Assembly: GCA_007258455.2 (NCBI GenBank)
Contig: VDFB02018342.1
Span: 62,001 to 126,000, forward strand
Source: Sequoia sempervirens
Lineage: Eukaryota > Streptophyta > Pinopsida > Cupressales > Cupressaceae
Direction: 5' to 3'
DNA length: 64,000 nucleotides
Shown here: positions 1-10,689 of the stretch, piece by piece
How the letters are laid out: every line of letters starts with the position of its first letter
How positions within the stretch are numbered: position 1 is the stretch's first letter
Notes under the pieces: model-generated
The model's input: the letters and a program-made list of their open reading frames with translations, nothing else
Told to the model about the DNA's origin: nothing
Databases searched by the model: none
Made by a program: the position numbers and the translations under genes

Positions 1-1552
1 TGGCTAACAGGAATTTAATAAGCTATTAAATCAGCCGGACTATCAATTGGAAGGTGACATTACAACTTTCCAATACATTGGCACTTTGTCATGTCCCCTA
101 AAATTACTAAGCTATAAAGCATTTAAATACAATTAAATGTCAAAATCCAAACATAAATAACTTCGATTTAAATATAATTATAATTGTCATTGATAATATT
201 ATAATTATAAATATAATAATAATAAATCTGAATATTATAAATACTGTTAATATATTTATCTACACTCAAAAGAAATCACAAAATACAAGAAAATAATCTA
301 ACTACTAAATATTGTTGCTAATCTAACCACTAAATAAAATACATACCAATTACAAATGAAATAATATAAAACATAATACACAAAATATACAAAATAAAGT
401 ACACAAAAATACAAATATACAAAATAAGGAAAGAATGCTTGGAGCGCTCATTCCAAATCACAAGAGACAAAACCTTTCATAAAGACGTGACCCAATGGAA
501 GGATTCGGGATATAAAGTGGAGTAGAAAGCATTCTAAAAAAAAGATAATAGGAGATCCGCAGGGAAAAGACATAAAAATAGAAGACAATACAAGAATCAT
601 CACCCGCGGCTGGAGGGAAGTCAAAGCTGGGAATTAAGGAAGGTATACTGTCAGAAACATTTACTTTAATCTGACACAGGGCAGCAAGTAAAAGACATAC
701 ATGTATATTAGGAAGTGGGAAGCGTAGTCGCTGGCTGAGGTAAAGAAAAGAAAAGAGACTAGGGAGATCTGCGTATCAGAACAGCAGTAGGTATATGACA
801 TTAATTAATCATGTAAAGGTATGAATATGAATGCTAGGCAATATAAATAAGGAATATATATATATATATATGAATACTAATACAATTAAAGAATAAATAT
901 ATAAACTAATATATATATATATAAGTAAAGAATAATTATATGTGAATATTAATAAGAGGGAATAATTATATATATGTGTGTATGTGTATAGGGATGTGTG
1001 TATATGAGAATCATATACAAATATGTAATAATGATGCTTATAGTGTTTATTGAGCCATATAAGTAATTATGATCTTTCTTAGTATAAACATGAACAGCTT
1101 GTATCTATATATTTAGGTATGTCTGTGTTTAATATTTGGTAAATGTACTTCAATCTGTAGGTGAACAGTTTAGGCCTTAAATTATTGTATATACAGTGTG
1201 TGTATAGAAAGTCCAATATTTATTAGTTGGTAATAAGCAGTATGTTTCTGAATTATCAATTAATGCTAAATATGAATTATGGATTAGGAGAATAAGAAAG
1301 CAATAAAGGAAGTGCATAATCCTTTGTCAAGAATGAAATATTTATATCATCTTTGATCTTATTGGATGTTATGATTGAAATTTATCAATTTATAATGCTT
1401 CTAATGTCTCTTTGAGAAACACTTTGAATGCAAGATTTCGGAATTAAGTCCTTCCACTAGAAAGGGGTCATTACACACTTTGAGAACAATGACAAATAGT
1501 CTGATATTAGAACATCAATAAAAATTCTTATTTTGATTCAACATGTTCACGT
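1..1552. other. AT-rich intergenic DNA, no gene seen
   Basis: No coding region is visible. The stretch holds (AT)n microsatellite runs near 860-880 and 905-925. An LTR-style start, TGTCATGTCCCC, lies at about 87 and recurs in near-identical form at 33866, so the first kilobase may be the decayed remains of an LTR. No matching end or target duplication was found. Confidence 0.4.
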
Positions 1553-1771
1553 TGTTGGAATATAATTATATAAAATTACATCATTGTAATACATATTGGA
1601 ATAATTTTTTTTAATAATATTAATTAAACATCATCTTTATCAACATAAATTCATTGGATATTTAATTGGTCAGTTTCCTCTTTGAAACCACTTATTCTCA
1701 TGTATATATTTTTGCCTCCTCTCAATAATAGACTGCTCATTGCTCTCTTAAGTTCAATTTGGTATCAGAGC
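1553..1771 (+). mobile_element. Copia-type LTR remnant with primer-binding site
   Basis: The segment 1553-1756 starts TGTTGGAATA and ends in CA. Four bases later comes TGGTATCAGAGC (1760-1771), the complement of the 3' end of initiator tRNA-Met that most plant Copia elements use as primer site. That pairing makes this the 3' edge of a 5' LTR of about 204 bp. No gag or pol follows, so the element is a stub. Seen: the ends and the primer site. Inferred: the Copia assignment. Confidence 0.55.
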
Positions 1772-1800
1772 AATTCAAATCCATGTGTGTATAATATATT

Positions 1801-1890
1801 AACATAAATTGGTTGGATGGGTAGTTGTCCAGTTTTCTGTTTGGAATCATTTTTTTCCATATATATATTTTTGCCTCTCTTGGAGAAACT
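1801..1890 (+). repeat. Partial second copy of the 1553-1756 LTR
   Basis: Positions 1801-1885 resemble 1646-1730 (shared blocks around AACATAAATT, a CAGTTT tract and TATATATTTTTGCCTC), with perhaps 70 percent identity by eye. It looks like a diverged tandem fragment of the same LTR, from a decayed tandem insertion or unequal exchange. Confidence 0.4.
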
Positions 1891-2934
1891 CTTTTGAGAA
1901 GGTTTCCATTTGAAATCTCTTTCCTGTTCATCTTCCAAGCTACCTACTTGATATCATTCTTCTTATGTAGCACTATGTCTTATTGCTTGAGTTGGAGATC
2001 CTTAATTCTCCCATTGCTCATGAATTTAATATGTATTATAACTAGCATTGGTTGGTCCCCAACTTTGGTTGCAATTGACTTTTTTTTGTGTGCTTTTGTT
2101 GAGGCGTGTTCCTTTCTCATGATTTGCTTCTATTTGTATCATATAGGTTTTTTTTTTTGTCCTATTAAGGGTTTACCATATAGTTTCTAGAATTGGACTC
2201 AATATAGACTTGGTATGTTGATTTTGAACTTCTTGGACAAAACAGAATATCTCATCACAAGAGTTGATTGTATATAGATTTTTTAAGGAAGCACATGTTT
2301 TTCTTTGCAGTCTTCTATAAGGGATATTACAATAGGCTCCAAGGAGTTACTCAAAATCTTCTTAGGATTGTTTAGCATAGTCTCCTCATCTTGGGGCATT
2401 TCCCTATCACCATTCTCAAATCTTTCCAAGAGGGAGGTTGACTAGTGAGATGGTGTTCTTGGTAGCCGACAATAAGTTTTCCCTTGCGTCGCTGCTTTGC
2501 TCTTCTCTTATGCTAGCTGTTTAGCTCTTTTTGTGTGCCACCTGTTTTGCCTTGTGTTGCTTGTAATGCTTGTTTGGCCATATGCATTGCTCTACGACCT
2601 TGCTACCTAGTGCTTCGTAACCTTGCTGCCCACACATTGCCCGCTTTTCTCTCCGTGCGATTTGTTTCTTTACTCTTTGCACATACTTGGTTTGCTCCAT
2701 GTCTAATTTCTTTGCAACTTTTACATTTTATCTTGCGTGCAATTTGTTTGCTATTATCATTATTTTTTTTACAGTTTTCACAATTTCTCTAGTGCAATTT
2801 CCTATTTGGATCCCTTTTCTAACAAGATTTCCCTTCTTGTTGAGTACTATTGTTTTGTGAATTTTCTCTTGCAGATTCAAACCTTCTATCTATTGCTTCC
2901 CAACGTGAAGAAGGCGAGGCTTTGATAGCTGACA
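1891..2934. other. T-rich intergenic DNA, no gene supported
   Basis: Open frames here (for example a very hydrophobic 121-codon frame at 1825-2190 and an 85-codon frame at 2535-2792) follow from T-rich composition. They show no conserved motif, no splice pattern and no domain I recognise, so I do not annotate them as genes. Confidence 0.4.
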
Positions 2935-3265
2935 AGTGATGAAATTATTCATGTCGCCATTGAATGCGACTGTCATATCATGTATCTATCAACTCCCTTG
3001 GTGCACAAGGTCGAAATGTCTTTGGGTAAGATGCCAAAGGTGGTAAGGCTGAAGAAACGAGAACAAGATAAAATGGTGTATATACTTTGAGAGAGCACAA
3101 ACTTATATTATTGAAGTAGACTAAAAATAGATGGCAATTACAAATGAAAAATAGAGGACAGTTACAACAAAGTAGTTACAAAAAATGGTAACACAATCAC
3201 AACTAAAAATACCACTTATTATAACAATATAGCAATAAATAATATTATTCTAATCCCTGCAGGAA
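2935..3265 (-). repeat. Duplicated LTR-plus-flank block, copy a
   Basis: This block is repeated at 3330-3590. Both begin with a flank containing GAAATTATTCATGTCGC and TGACTGTCATATCATGTA. They then run into an LTR-like part with AAAATGGTGTATATACTTTG and a stretch resembling CACAATCACAACTAAA. The LTR-like part recurs a third time at 5914-6100 without the flank, so LTR and flanking DNA were duplicated together. Confidence 0.55.
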
Positions 3266-3329
3266 TGACTAAATTGGAAACAACACCAAGCTTGTCTCAA
3301 AATTGATAGAATGAAGAGGTCAATTGGTG

Positions 3330-3590
3330 ACAACTGACGAAATTATTCATGTCGCAACTGAATGTGACTGTCATATCATGTACTTATCAACTCCTTTGGT
3401 GTACAAGGTCTTAACATCTTTGGGTAAGATGCAAAAGGTGTTGAGAAGATTGAAGAAAAGAGAACAAGAGAAAATGGTGTATATACTTTGAGAGAGTAGT
3501 TATAAAAAATGGTCACACAATCATAACTAAAGATACCACTTATTATATCAGTATAGAAATGTCTAATATTATTCGAATTCCCCCTTAATG
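3330..3590 (-). repeat. Duplicated LTR-plus-flank block, copy b
   Basis: Second copy of the 2935-3265 block. The LTR-like portion is about 3439-3578. At 3579-3586 the plus strand reads CCCCCTTA, a polypurine tract on the minus strand placed where a minus-strand element would have one, next to its 3' LTR. Confidence 0.5.
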
Positions 3591-6100
3591 ACTAAACTAC
3601 AAACAACAACAATCTTGTCTTGAAATTTGATAGGATCAAAAGTTGTAATCATTAGATTAGTAGACTGCTCCCAAGATAGGTAGAAATGGAGAGAAATATC
3701 TACACAGGCAATTTTCATGGCAACTGGCACTTGATTTTTTTTTGACAAAAGAGCAAAATGAATAGGCTTGATTGTTGAGTCATCAGTTTTGTTTGTCTGT
3801 CCCTCAAGGTCACACATTTGACAAAAGAGCAAAATGAATATGGCAATTGGCGCTTGATTTGCATTTGACTGTCAACATTCATCCTTGTGCACACCTTCTA
3901 AATGGGAATAATACAACTTAGCTATTTGATGCACCATAGGTGAATGCAACAAAGGTGGAGCCGCAATTAGAGTTTTAGGTGAACTTTGTAAGATAACTGA
4001 CTTTACACTCGAAAAATTTGTGATCCCATGAATTCAAAATTTCAATAACAATTAACTGCAAAATTTATGGAATTCTGAATATCATTTAAACTCTTTTGAT
4101 AATGCAAATTGTTACAGTATTGAGTATAATGATCCAAATCACCATAGGCCCATGTGATCAACAAATCCTTGGAAACATAATTTAATTTGAGAAGAAAAGC
4201 AATGTTATGATTGTATAATGATAACTTGGAGATAAACAGTCAGTAACTGACCTAGATCTCTCCTATGCTCATATCTGACCTGCACTTAATTTGTGTGATA
4301 GGGGACCTAGGTCTGTAGTTTCAGTGGCATTGTATCAACTCAATTTCCTAGTGCTATCCAGGCAGAAAGGGTTTGGATTCACCTGAGATCTGGGGCTACT
4401 ACTTCACTGCCAATATTTCTGGGTGATGGTTGAGACCCCAATGATGTCCGCCACTTAACAGAAGTCTGATATGCATTAGATTTGATGCAGAATTGGTGTG
4501 TGGGTGTAGCTGGAAGTGACCTGGAAATGGCAAATCATAGATCAGGTGACTCAATTGATGTTGATTCTCTGATTTGCTGTTTTGTCCCCTTGATTTGCTG
4601 CCCTAGTTTCTCTGCTCTCTGGCCTGACAGGTCTATAGCGTTGACCACAGCAATTTTCTAGAACTTTGTCCAACACTCTTTCAGAGGTTTTCCCAGAATT
4701 CTGCTCAAAGCCTGTTGTAGTATCTCCAGATAAGTGAAAGGAGTGGCCTAGGGTCTGGTTAGTAGGTGAAACCTTGTAGTCTTCCAACAATGGTGGCCAG
4801 TCTTGGAAATCAGATTTTTGTTGGTTAAATCAGAGTAATCACTAAATCAAAAAATGCAAATTTGCAAAGGAAATGTTGATATATAAGATTAGGGATTTCC
4901 TCTCAACCTTAGAGGATAGCTAGGGTTTGCATCCCAGCTAGCCAGCCTTAGGATTTCTCCCAAAATTGTAACAAATTTTCGATATCCACACCCAACCAGC
5001 CTCAGCATAATATACACCTGTCAAAATAGGTTGCAAGGGCCCAAAAGCTAGCACCAACTTTTGAAATATGAAATATAAAATTTTAATTTAATATTTGTTT
5101 TTTGTCTTTTTAATTTAATTTAATTTTTTTATTAATAATAACGTGTATTAAAATTAGTGTTGAAAAGCACTTTTCAGTGAGTGGGGCTTACGTTGGCCTC
5201 AAGGAAGAGGGGACATAAAATCTGTATGGACAGAACCTTAGTAGGAATGGATACATCTAGATTCCTACACATTTGATAGACAAGTGGAGGAGAACTAGGC
5301 AAGGGTTGATACCTAATTGACTTGTTGAACTGGAAGGTTCATCTATCAAGGGTATCATAACACTAGATTCAAACTCAAGCTACTGTTTTATAACCAATTG
5401 CAAACTCATAAATGTTTCAAACATTTTCAAGTTGAAAAGTTTCAATCTTTTTCAAACTTAAACTCCTTTATACAAAATTTAGGCAGACCATAATTTATTC
5501 TTTCATAGAACACTTGAAGCAAAGTACTGGAAAAGGATTTGTAATAGACCCCTCAGTTGGTTAGGTTTTGGCCCTTTGTAACAATCAACTAAGATTTTGT
5601 CATTGCTGTTGTGGCTAGTGTTTCCATCATTAAAAAACAATTGCACAAGCATTTTGGCCTGCCCTTTTGTGACTAGTAAATACCCTATCAAGCTCTTTTG
5701 CAACTTATTCAATATAATTTATGCAAATCAAATTGTGATCTTTGCAAGTGTCAATCTTCTCTGAAGAATTTTTTTTGTTACCCACGATTTTCTTCTCTGC
5801 TTGCTATTTTTCTTCTTGAATCTGCAATTCCTCTTCATAGAAACTATGACTCTTCTGCAACATACGTCCAGTCAACAGCTCAAATTACCCAACATGATTC
5901 AGCTCTAATACCATGTTGATAAGATTGAAGAAAAGAGAATGAAAGAAAATGGTTTATGTACTTTGAGACAGAGAGAGCACAACCTTATATTATTGAAATA
6001 GACTAAAAGTAGATAACAGTTACAACAGAGCAGTTACACAATCATAACTAAAGATACCTCTTGTTATAAGAAAATAAGAATAACTAATGTTTTTCCAATA
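3439..6100 (-). mobile_element. Short-LTR Copia-like element without pol
   Basis: Read on the minus strand, an LTR of about 190 bp (about 6100 down to 5914) ends in TATCAACA. It is followed at once by TGGTATTAGAGC (plus-strand 5902-5913), a one-mismatch form of the initiator tRNA-Met primer site. About 2.3 kb later comes a polypurine tract (3579-3586) and a related LTR (3578 down to 3439). The interior (3595-5901) holds no recognisable gag, protease, integrase or reverse transcriptase; the only long frame, 69 codons at 5503-5712, is unrecognised. It would be a non-autonomous, TRIM- or LARD-like element. The outer ends and a target duplication could not be fixed, and the LTRs are clearly diverged. 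Confidence 0.42.
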
Positions 6101-6717
6101 AAAGGTGCATTACAAAAGGATCTATAGATGTGTTTTTGATCTTGAGAATAGAGGCAATGGATTCTTCAATCTATTTCTACAACTGCAAAGACAACACAAT
6201 TTCAAGAGAAATATTTTGCTAAGGTTCTAAATGCAATTGCAAAATAAGGACAATAGCTTTGATAATTTTAGAAAACAATTCCAATCACAATAGGCAAGGA
6301 TCTCCATGCTTGAGCACTCTAAGGCTCTCACCTTAAGTTCAAGGCCTTATAGGGGATCTCTAGGAGTACTGGGTTGGCCTTTTTGTTCTCTCAACTTGTT
6401 GTTGGTTTTGGAGAGAGTAGGTGCCTTAGGATACCACAATTTTTTACATTGTTGATGATAAATCAGTAAGATAACACACTTAGTCTTGTACTCAAACCAA
6501 GCCACCCCACTTGTCTTTCACTCTCTCTTGAGACACCATGTTCATATCGTGTCTTAATTCCAATTAGGGTCTAATATTCACGTTTAGGTGTGCCACCAAT
6601 ATCTTTCCCACCACCTGCTATGTCTTGGATGGTGAAAGGCCATTGAACATGGATGTTAGAAGAGCTTCGTATAGAGTTACAAGATTGCACTCTTTGTGCC
6701 CCTAGGCTCATCTAGTT
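6101..6717. other. Intergenic flank of Gypsy-1
   Basis: No gene or TE domain is visible in these 617 bases. They end in GGGGT (6718-6722), the target duplication of Gypsy-1. Joined to the DNA after 12558 they restore the pre-insertion locus. Confidence 0.4.
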
Positions 6718-6722
6718 GGGGT

Positions 6723-7113
6723 TGTTAGCAGTATATTTTACTTTGTTGTCGGCCATAGTCGGCCAATTGCTAATAAAACTATAGATTAGTAAGAATAATA
6801 CATGTCATGTACTTCGGGTAATCAAGTCCCGATTAATGTTAATGTTGTTATGAAGCGTCGTGTCGGTTGGTTATCTAACCACCGCCGAACGTTATATGTA
6901 GTCTGTTGGGATAGTCGGGAGATAGTCGTGTGCCGATGGTTATATTGTTAAGCATTGCTGATACTCTTTGATGGTACATGATATTTCTGATAATGAATAA
7001 AGTTCCTGGCATTCAAACATGATATCTTTTTGGTTACTGTTTTATTCTATGTTCTGCACATGACTAGTTTGCCAGTAGTACGTAAGATTTGAATTACATT
7101 CCGTAGGCAAACA
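6723..7113 (+). repeat. Gypsy-1 5' LTR
   Basis: A 391-bp LTR from TGTTAGCAG to CAAACA with AATAAA at 6996-7001 as a candidate polyadenylation signal. The preceding GGGGT (6718-6722) is the target duplication. Near-identical to 12163-12553. Confidence 0.93.
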
Positions 7114-7115
7114 TT

Positions 7116-7128
7116 TGGCGCCGTTGCC
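7116..7128 (+). other. Gypsy-1 primer-binding site (tRNA-Asp type)
   Basis: TGGCGCCGTTGCC, two bases inside the 5' LTR, is complementary to the 3' end of plant tRNA-Asp (as I recall it, ...GGCAACGGCGCCA). This primer is common in plant Gypsy elements of the Tat/Athila kind. Gypsy-3 (26999-27011) and Gypsy-2 carry mutated versions. Confidence 0.85.
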
Positions 7129-7164
7129 TGAGCGGACTAGGGCATCACTCGTCATGGCAGCGTA

Positions 7165-7527
7165 ATGGGTCAACTGGCGGAAGAACCTGTAAATGCTAAT
7201 GAGGAACAGGAAGACCTATTGACTGAAGATTTTATCAACCTGTGGAAGATATCTTTACGAGATCACGTACGTAGGGAATCCCACAGACGGGAGATCCCTG
7301 AGGAAGTTATTTGGGATAGGTTGGAAGTGAATGACGAGGTTAAGCACCTCTTGAATCGTATGCCCAGATTACTGGCCCGTCATTCCATTATTCTGCAAGA
7401 TCTCCGAGAAGAAGAGGATCGGGAACGCCGAAGGCAACAAATACTATAGTGCTACGAAGAACGAACTAAACGAGAAGAAGGAGAACGAGACACAAGCCGG
7501 AGACGTACATCCAGTAGCCAACAATGA
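7165..7527 (+). pseudogene. Small leading ORF (ORF0) upstream of gag, Gypsy-1
   Basis: A frame of 121 codons starts at the ATG at 7165 and closes with TGA at 7525-7527; one TAG at 7447 interrupts it. The product is highly charged, with a Trp-Lys-Ile-Ser-Leu-Arg block and a C-terminal run rich in Arg and Glu, and resembles no catalytic family I know. Homologous frames lie in Gypsy-2 (44376-43994, minus) and Gypsy-3 (27053-27415). All three end with the same codon pair, Gln then TGA. In Gypsy-2 and Gypsy-3 the gag frame continues in register after that TGA; here one extra A near 7545 puts gag in another frame. It could be the N-terminal part of Gag reached by stop-codon readthrough, or a separate short protein. 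At 7447 the relatives read a Gln codon, so the TAG is a mutation. Confidence 0.6.
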
Positions 7528-7546
7528 TCGCCTGAACATATTTTAA

Positions 7547-9415
7547 ATGCCCGTACGGCTGAACAAAGACAAGAATCGAGTACCTGACGGGCACAGGACT
7601 CTAGAAGAGCAAGTTCGGCGATCTCTCAGGCTTCAAGAACAAGAAAACCGGCGAAGAAGACTGAAGCAAGTCGGTAAGGAATTGGATGAGGATTTAATTG
7701 AAATAAATTAGAGCATTAAAAGAACATATGAAAATCTGACAAGAATAGACACATCCATTGGACAAGCGCACCAAAGTTTGACAGAAGGAAGGGACGGAAA
7801 ACCCTTCGGCACCCCGTATATAGGAAGATATGATCCTAATGAGACTGAAGATGAATTAAGTAGTGGCATCAGACATTTTCAGGAGTTGTCCTTATCAGAC
7901 GACGACGAACGGCTGACGAGTGGAAGATCTGAGCCCAGTACCCCAAGGCGGAGAGAGTACCGAAGGGAACCCCAGGAGACTCAAGGTGTCAAGGACGCCG
8001 AAGGAAGACGTGGGAGTGACTCGTACGTGGTTGAGAGTGCAAGTGACGCACCGGAACGTAGCGGGGAAACCAGTCTACTCGGGTCCAACACACAAGGAGG
8101 ACAGCGGGGAAAGATGGCTCATCCGGATCGGCAAAAGCTGCCGAAGTTCATGGGGAATGGGTCAGAAGATCCAGTACGACATTGCAAGACATGTGAAACT
8201 ATCTGGATAGCCAGTGGACAGGATGATCCGGACCAGTGGCTGAAAGCATTTCCAGTGACACTCAGAGATAGTGCCATTGATTGGTACTCTGAATTAGATC
8301 AAGCACACAAAGCTACATGGAGATTATTGAAGAAAGCATTTCAAGAGGAGTTCAAACTCCTGCGGGATGATAGCGAGATTGTTGTGGAGATATACAATAC
8401 CAAGCAAGGAAAGCACGAGAGTGTGCAGACCTACAATCGAAGACTCAAAGATTTGTTGGGGAAATTGGAGGCACAGCCGGCCGATGGGTTGAAGAAAAGA
8501 TGGTTCATCGAGGGCTTGCTTTCGTCATTAAGAAAGAAAATGAAAGTCGTACCTCCTTCGTCGTACGCCGAAGCATACAATCGAGCAATGGACATAGAAA
8601 GTGAAAATAAAACATCCTCTCGAGGGAAAAAGAAGATAGACGATGAGGAGAGTACGGACGACAGCGACGATGAATCCAAGACTGTACAAGCACTCAGGAA
8701 AGATATGATGCGAATGATGAAAGAATTGAAGGCCGATAAGGAGAGTACGAGAGAAGCCAGAGAACTGTGGTGTACGGATTGCAATGCGGAAGGTCACACG
8801 AAGGTGAACTGTCCCAAGAACTTATTCTGCAATATCTGCCAAGTGATGGGACATTCCGTCAAGGAATGCCCATACAACTTAAAAGCCAGAAGTGCACAAG
8901 TACTCTTCACTCATGGAGAGCCATCAACACTGCCGAACACACCACCAAAGCCCCAGTACAATAGCAATGCATCCCCTGGAGGTTACCAGAGCAACAGAAG
9001 TTCGAGAAACATGATACAATACGATGCAAAAGGAAGGCCCATGATCCAATGTAGGAAGTGCAACGAATGGGGCCACTTTGCCAGGGACTGCCAGAACGGT
9101 CAAGGTTCGGGAGGGAGATTGTGTAAGTGGTGTGGACCAGGCGATCATGAAGATAATGAATGCCCTAAGCAAAAGGGTATCCACATGCTGCAAGTAGAAG
9201 AACAAGAGGTACTGGCGATCACTAGAGCACAAGCAAAAAAGGCCACTTACCCAGATCCATGTACGGAGAAACAAAGGATGAAGGAAGCAAAAACTAAAGT
9301 GGAACTGGCGATGGCGAAAGAAAACAAAGTACCTCTAGAGAAGCCTGGAACTCTCGGCGATCGGAGGCAGAAACCAACATCATACGGCAGGTACTGCAGA
9401 CCACCATACCAATAA
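7547..9415 (+). pseudogene. gag: Gypsy-1 Gag polyprotein (capsid and four zinc knuckles)
   Basis: The frame opens at ATG 7547 and runs to TAA at 9413, with one internal TAG at 7709 where Gypsy-2 reads Gln. Residues about 1-180 are charged and Arg/Glu rich. Residues about 190-355 form a Retrotrans_gag capsid domain (WLKAFPVTL, AIDWYSEL, then FIEGLLSSLRKKM). From about residue 407 come four CX2CX4HX4C zinc knuckles, starting CTDC, CNIC, CRKC and CKWC. Capsid forms the particle and knuckles bind RNA. The last roughly 20 codons are out of frame relative to Gypsy-2: by comparison, a 1-bp shift near 9350 splits gag from protease. It is either an indel or a frameshift site; Gypsy-2 is in frame across the same junction, so I favour an indel. 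Confidence 0.87.
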
Positions 9416-10005
9416 AAGCAAATGACCTTCTACAGACTATGCCGCAGTTGGGACTGGCGATCACAAACGTCGTCGGGGATGGCAAGCAACCGCAATTGGA
9501 GGAACGAAGGCAAGAATTGATACCAGAACTGCCACCGTATGGTGAACAAACAATCAAGCCAGTATTGCTCACAGCGAACATCGGAAAGATGCCAGCGGTA
9601 GTGCATATGGAGATCAAAGGGAATATCTTGACAAATACTATTGTCGATGGAGGATCGGGAGTCAACATACTACCCGAAGACACATGGAAGAGTCTTGGGA
9701 AGCCTACACTCTGGCCACCGACATTCCAACTGGTTGGCACTGATCAACATGGTATCAAGCCGTTGGGAACACTGATGGCGCAGAAGGTGACGATCGGGAC
9801 ACAACAGTTTTTGCTAAATTTTGTCGTCATCCCATTACAGAGGAAAGCGTACGATGCACTACTTGGGAGAGGATGGTTGATAGCCGCGAAGGCAAATCAT
9901 AATTGGAAGAGGAACACACTCTTGATCGAGAACAACGGGCGGAAGTATGTCATTGACTTGGAAGAACCAGGCCGTGAGCGAAGAATTGGCTTCCTCCGGA
10001 TTTGA
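9345..10005 (+). pseudogene. Gypsy-1 retroviral-type aspartic protease
   Basis: In the frame that includes the ATG at 9439 the protein carries VDGGSGVNILP, the active-site loop of plant Gypsy proteases (Asp-Gly-Gly-Ser in place of Asp-Thr/Ser-Gly). A hydrophobic strand and ALLGRGWL follow, the flap-end and second-psi-loop region. Sequence matching the Gypsy-2 protease begins about 9345, inside the last codons of gag but in another frame. At about 9970 one extra base relative to Gypsy-2 moves the conserved continuation into the frame used by 9947-10258, so the annotated C-terminus after that point is out-of-frame sequence. The family role is cleavage of Gag-Pol. The frameshifts on both sides make expression from this copy unlikely. 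Confidence 0.8.
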
Positions 10006-10304
10006 ATCGGATGGAGGTGAGTCGGATGTGGACGAGGGAAGGAAAGCTATGGAACCGAACACCAAAGGCGTACTTGAACTCGAGAGTTGTTCGGAGGACG
10101 AGACAAGCTCGCTGAATGGCTTATTTCATTGGCAGATGGAAGACTATGAAGTGTTCCATCAAGAGTGTAACATGCTACAAATCGGGGAAATCAAGGAAGA
10201 AGAGAAACAGGGAAGGCCCAGCCAAACACTTCTGGTTGAGTATGGAGAATACAAATGAAGAGTCTCAAAACTGGATGATACGCCGGTCCACAAGTTTGAA
10301 CAGG
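9947..10304 (+). pseudogene. Acidic linker between protease and lost reverse transcriptase
   Basis: Reads NQAVSEELAS, then a Glu/Asp/Ser-rich stretch, then SSLNGLFHWQMEDY, and ends with the equivalent of Gypsy-2 TPAHKFE at about 10300. In Gypsy-2 (41536 downwards, minus) the same linker leads straight into reverse transcriptase. Here similarity stops near 10304 and purine-rich DNA begins, so this marks the precise pol deletion or replacement point. A TGA at 10256 interrupts it. Confidence 0.7.
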
Positions 10305-10490
10305 TACGAGATGAAAAAATTGTGTTAGAGTTAAAAAAATGAAAAGTATGAAAAAATTAAAAAATTAGAAAAAAAGAAAAGAGATGAAGAGAGAGAAAAA
10401 AGAGATGAAGAAAGGAAAAATGGAAAAGAAGAGAGAGGGGATGAGAGAGAAAATGAACAACATAAGAAAAAATTAAAAATTATCAAAGGA
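10305..10490 (+). repeat. Purine-rich low-complexity tract at the pol replacement junction
   Basis: About 190 bases that are almost wholly A and G (AAAAAATTAAAAAATTAG, GAGAGAGAAAAAAGAG and the like). Gypsy-3 has a longer equivalent at about 28610-28860. In both it sits between the 5' coding part and the basic repeat ORF. Confidence 0.7.
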
Positions 10491-10689
10491 GTGAAATGGG
10501 GAAAAATAGAGAGAATTAAAAAATTGAAGGGAGACAAAGGTGAGTTATATAAAAAAGTACGAAGCAATATTCTCATCAAGCATATAGTACGTTGTATGGT
10601 CAAGCGCAGGAAGGCAAAGGCGAAAGGAGAGAGATTCGACAAGACTTCACCGGCCAAATTAGTCGCACAAAGGAAGGAAGGACGAAGCA

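Noticed and set aside
1825..2190. A hydrophobic 121-codon frame that looks like a membrane protein
   Set aside because: T-rich DNA gives Phe, Leu and Ile by composition alone. It overlaps an LTR fragment and has no relatives or splice pattern that I can see.
9345..9440. A programmed frameshift between gag and protease in Gypsy-1
   Set aside because: The same junction is in frame in Gypsy-2 and no slippery heptamer with a following structure was evident, so a simple indel is the cheaper reading.
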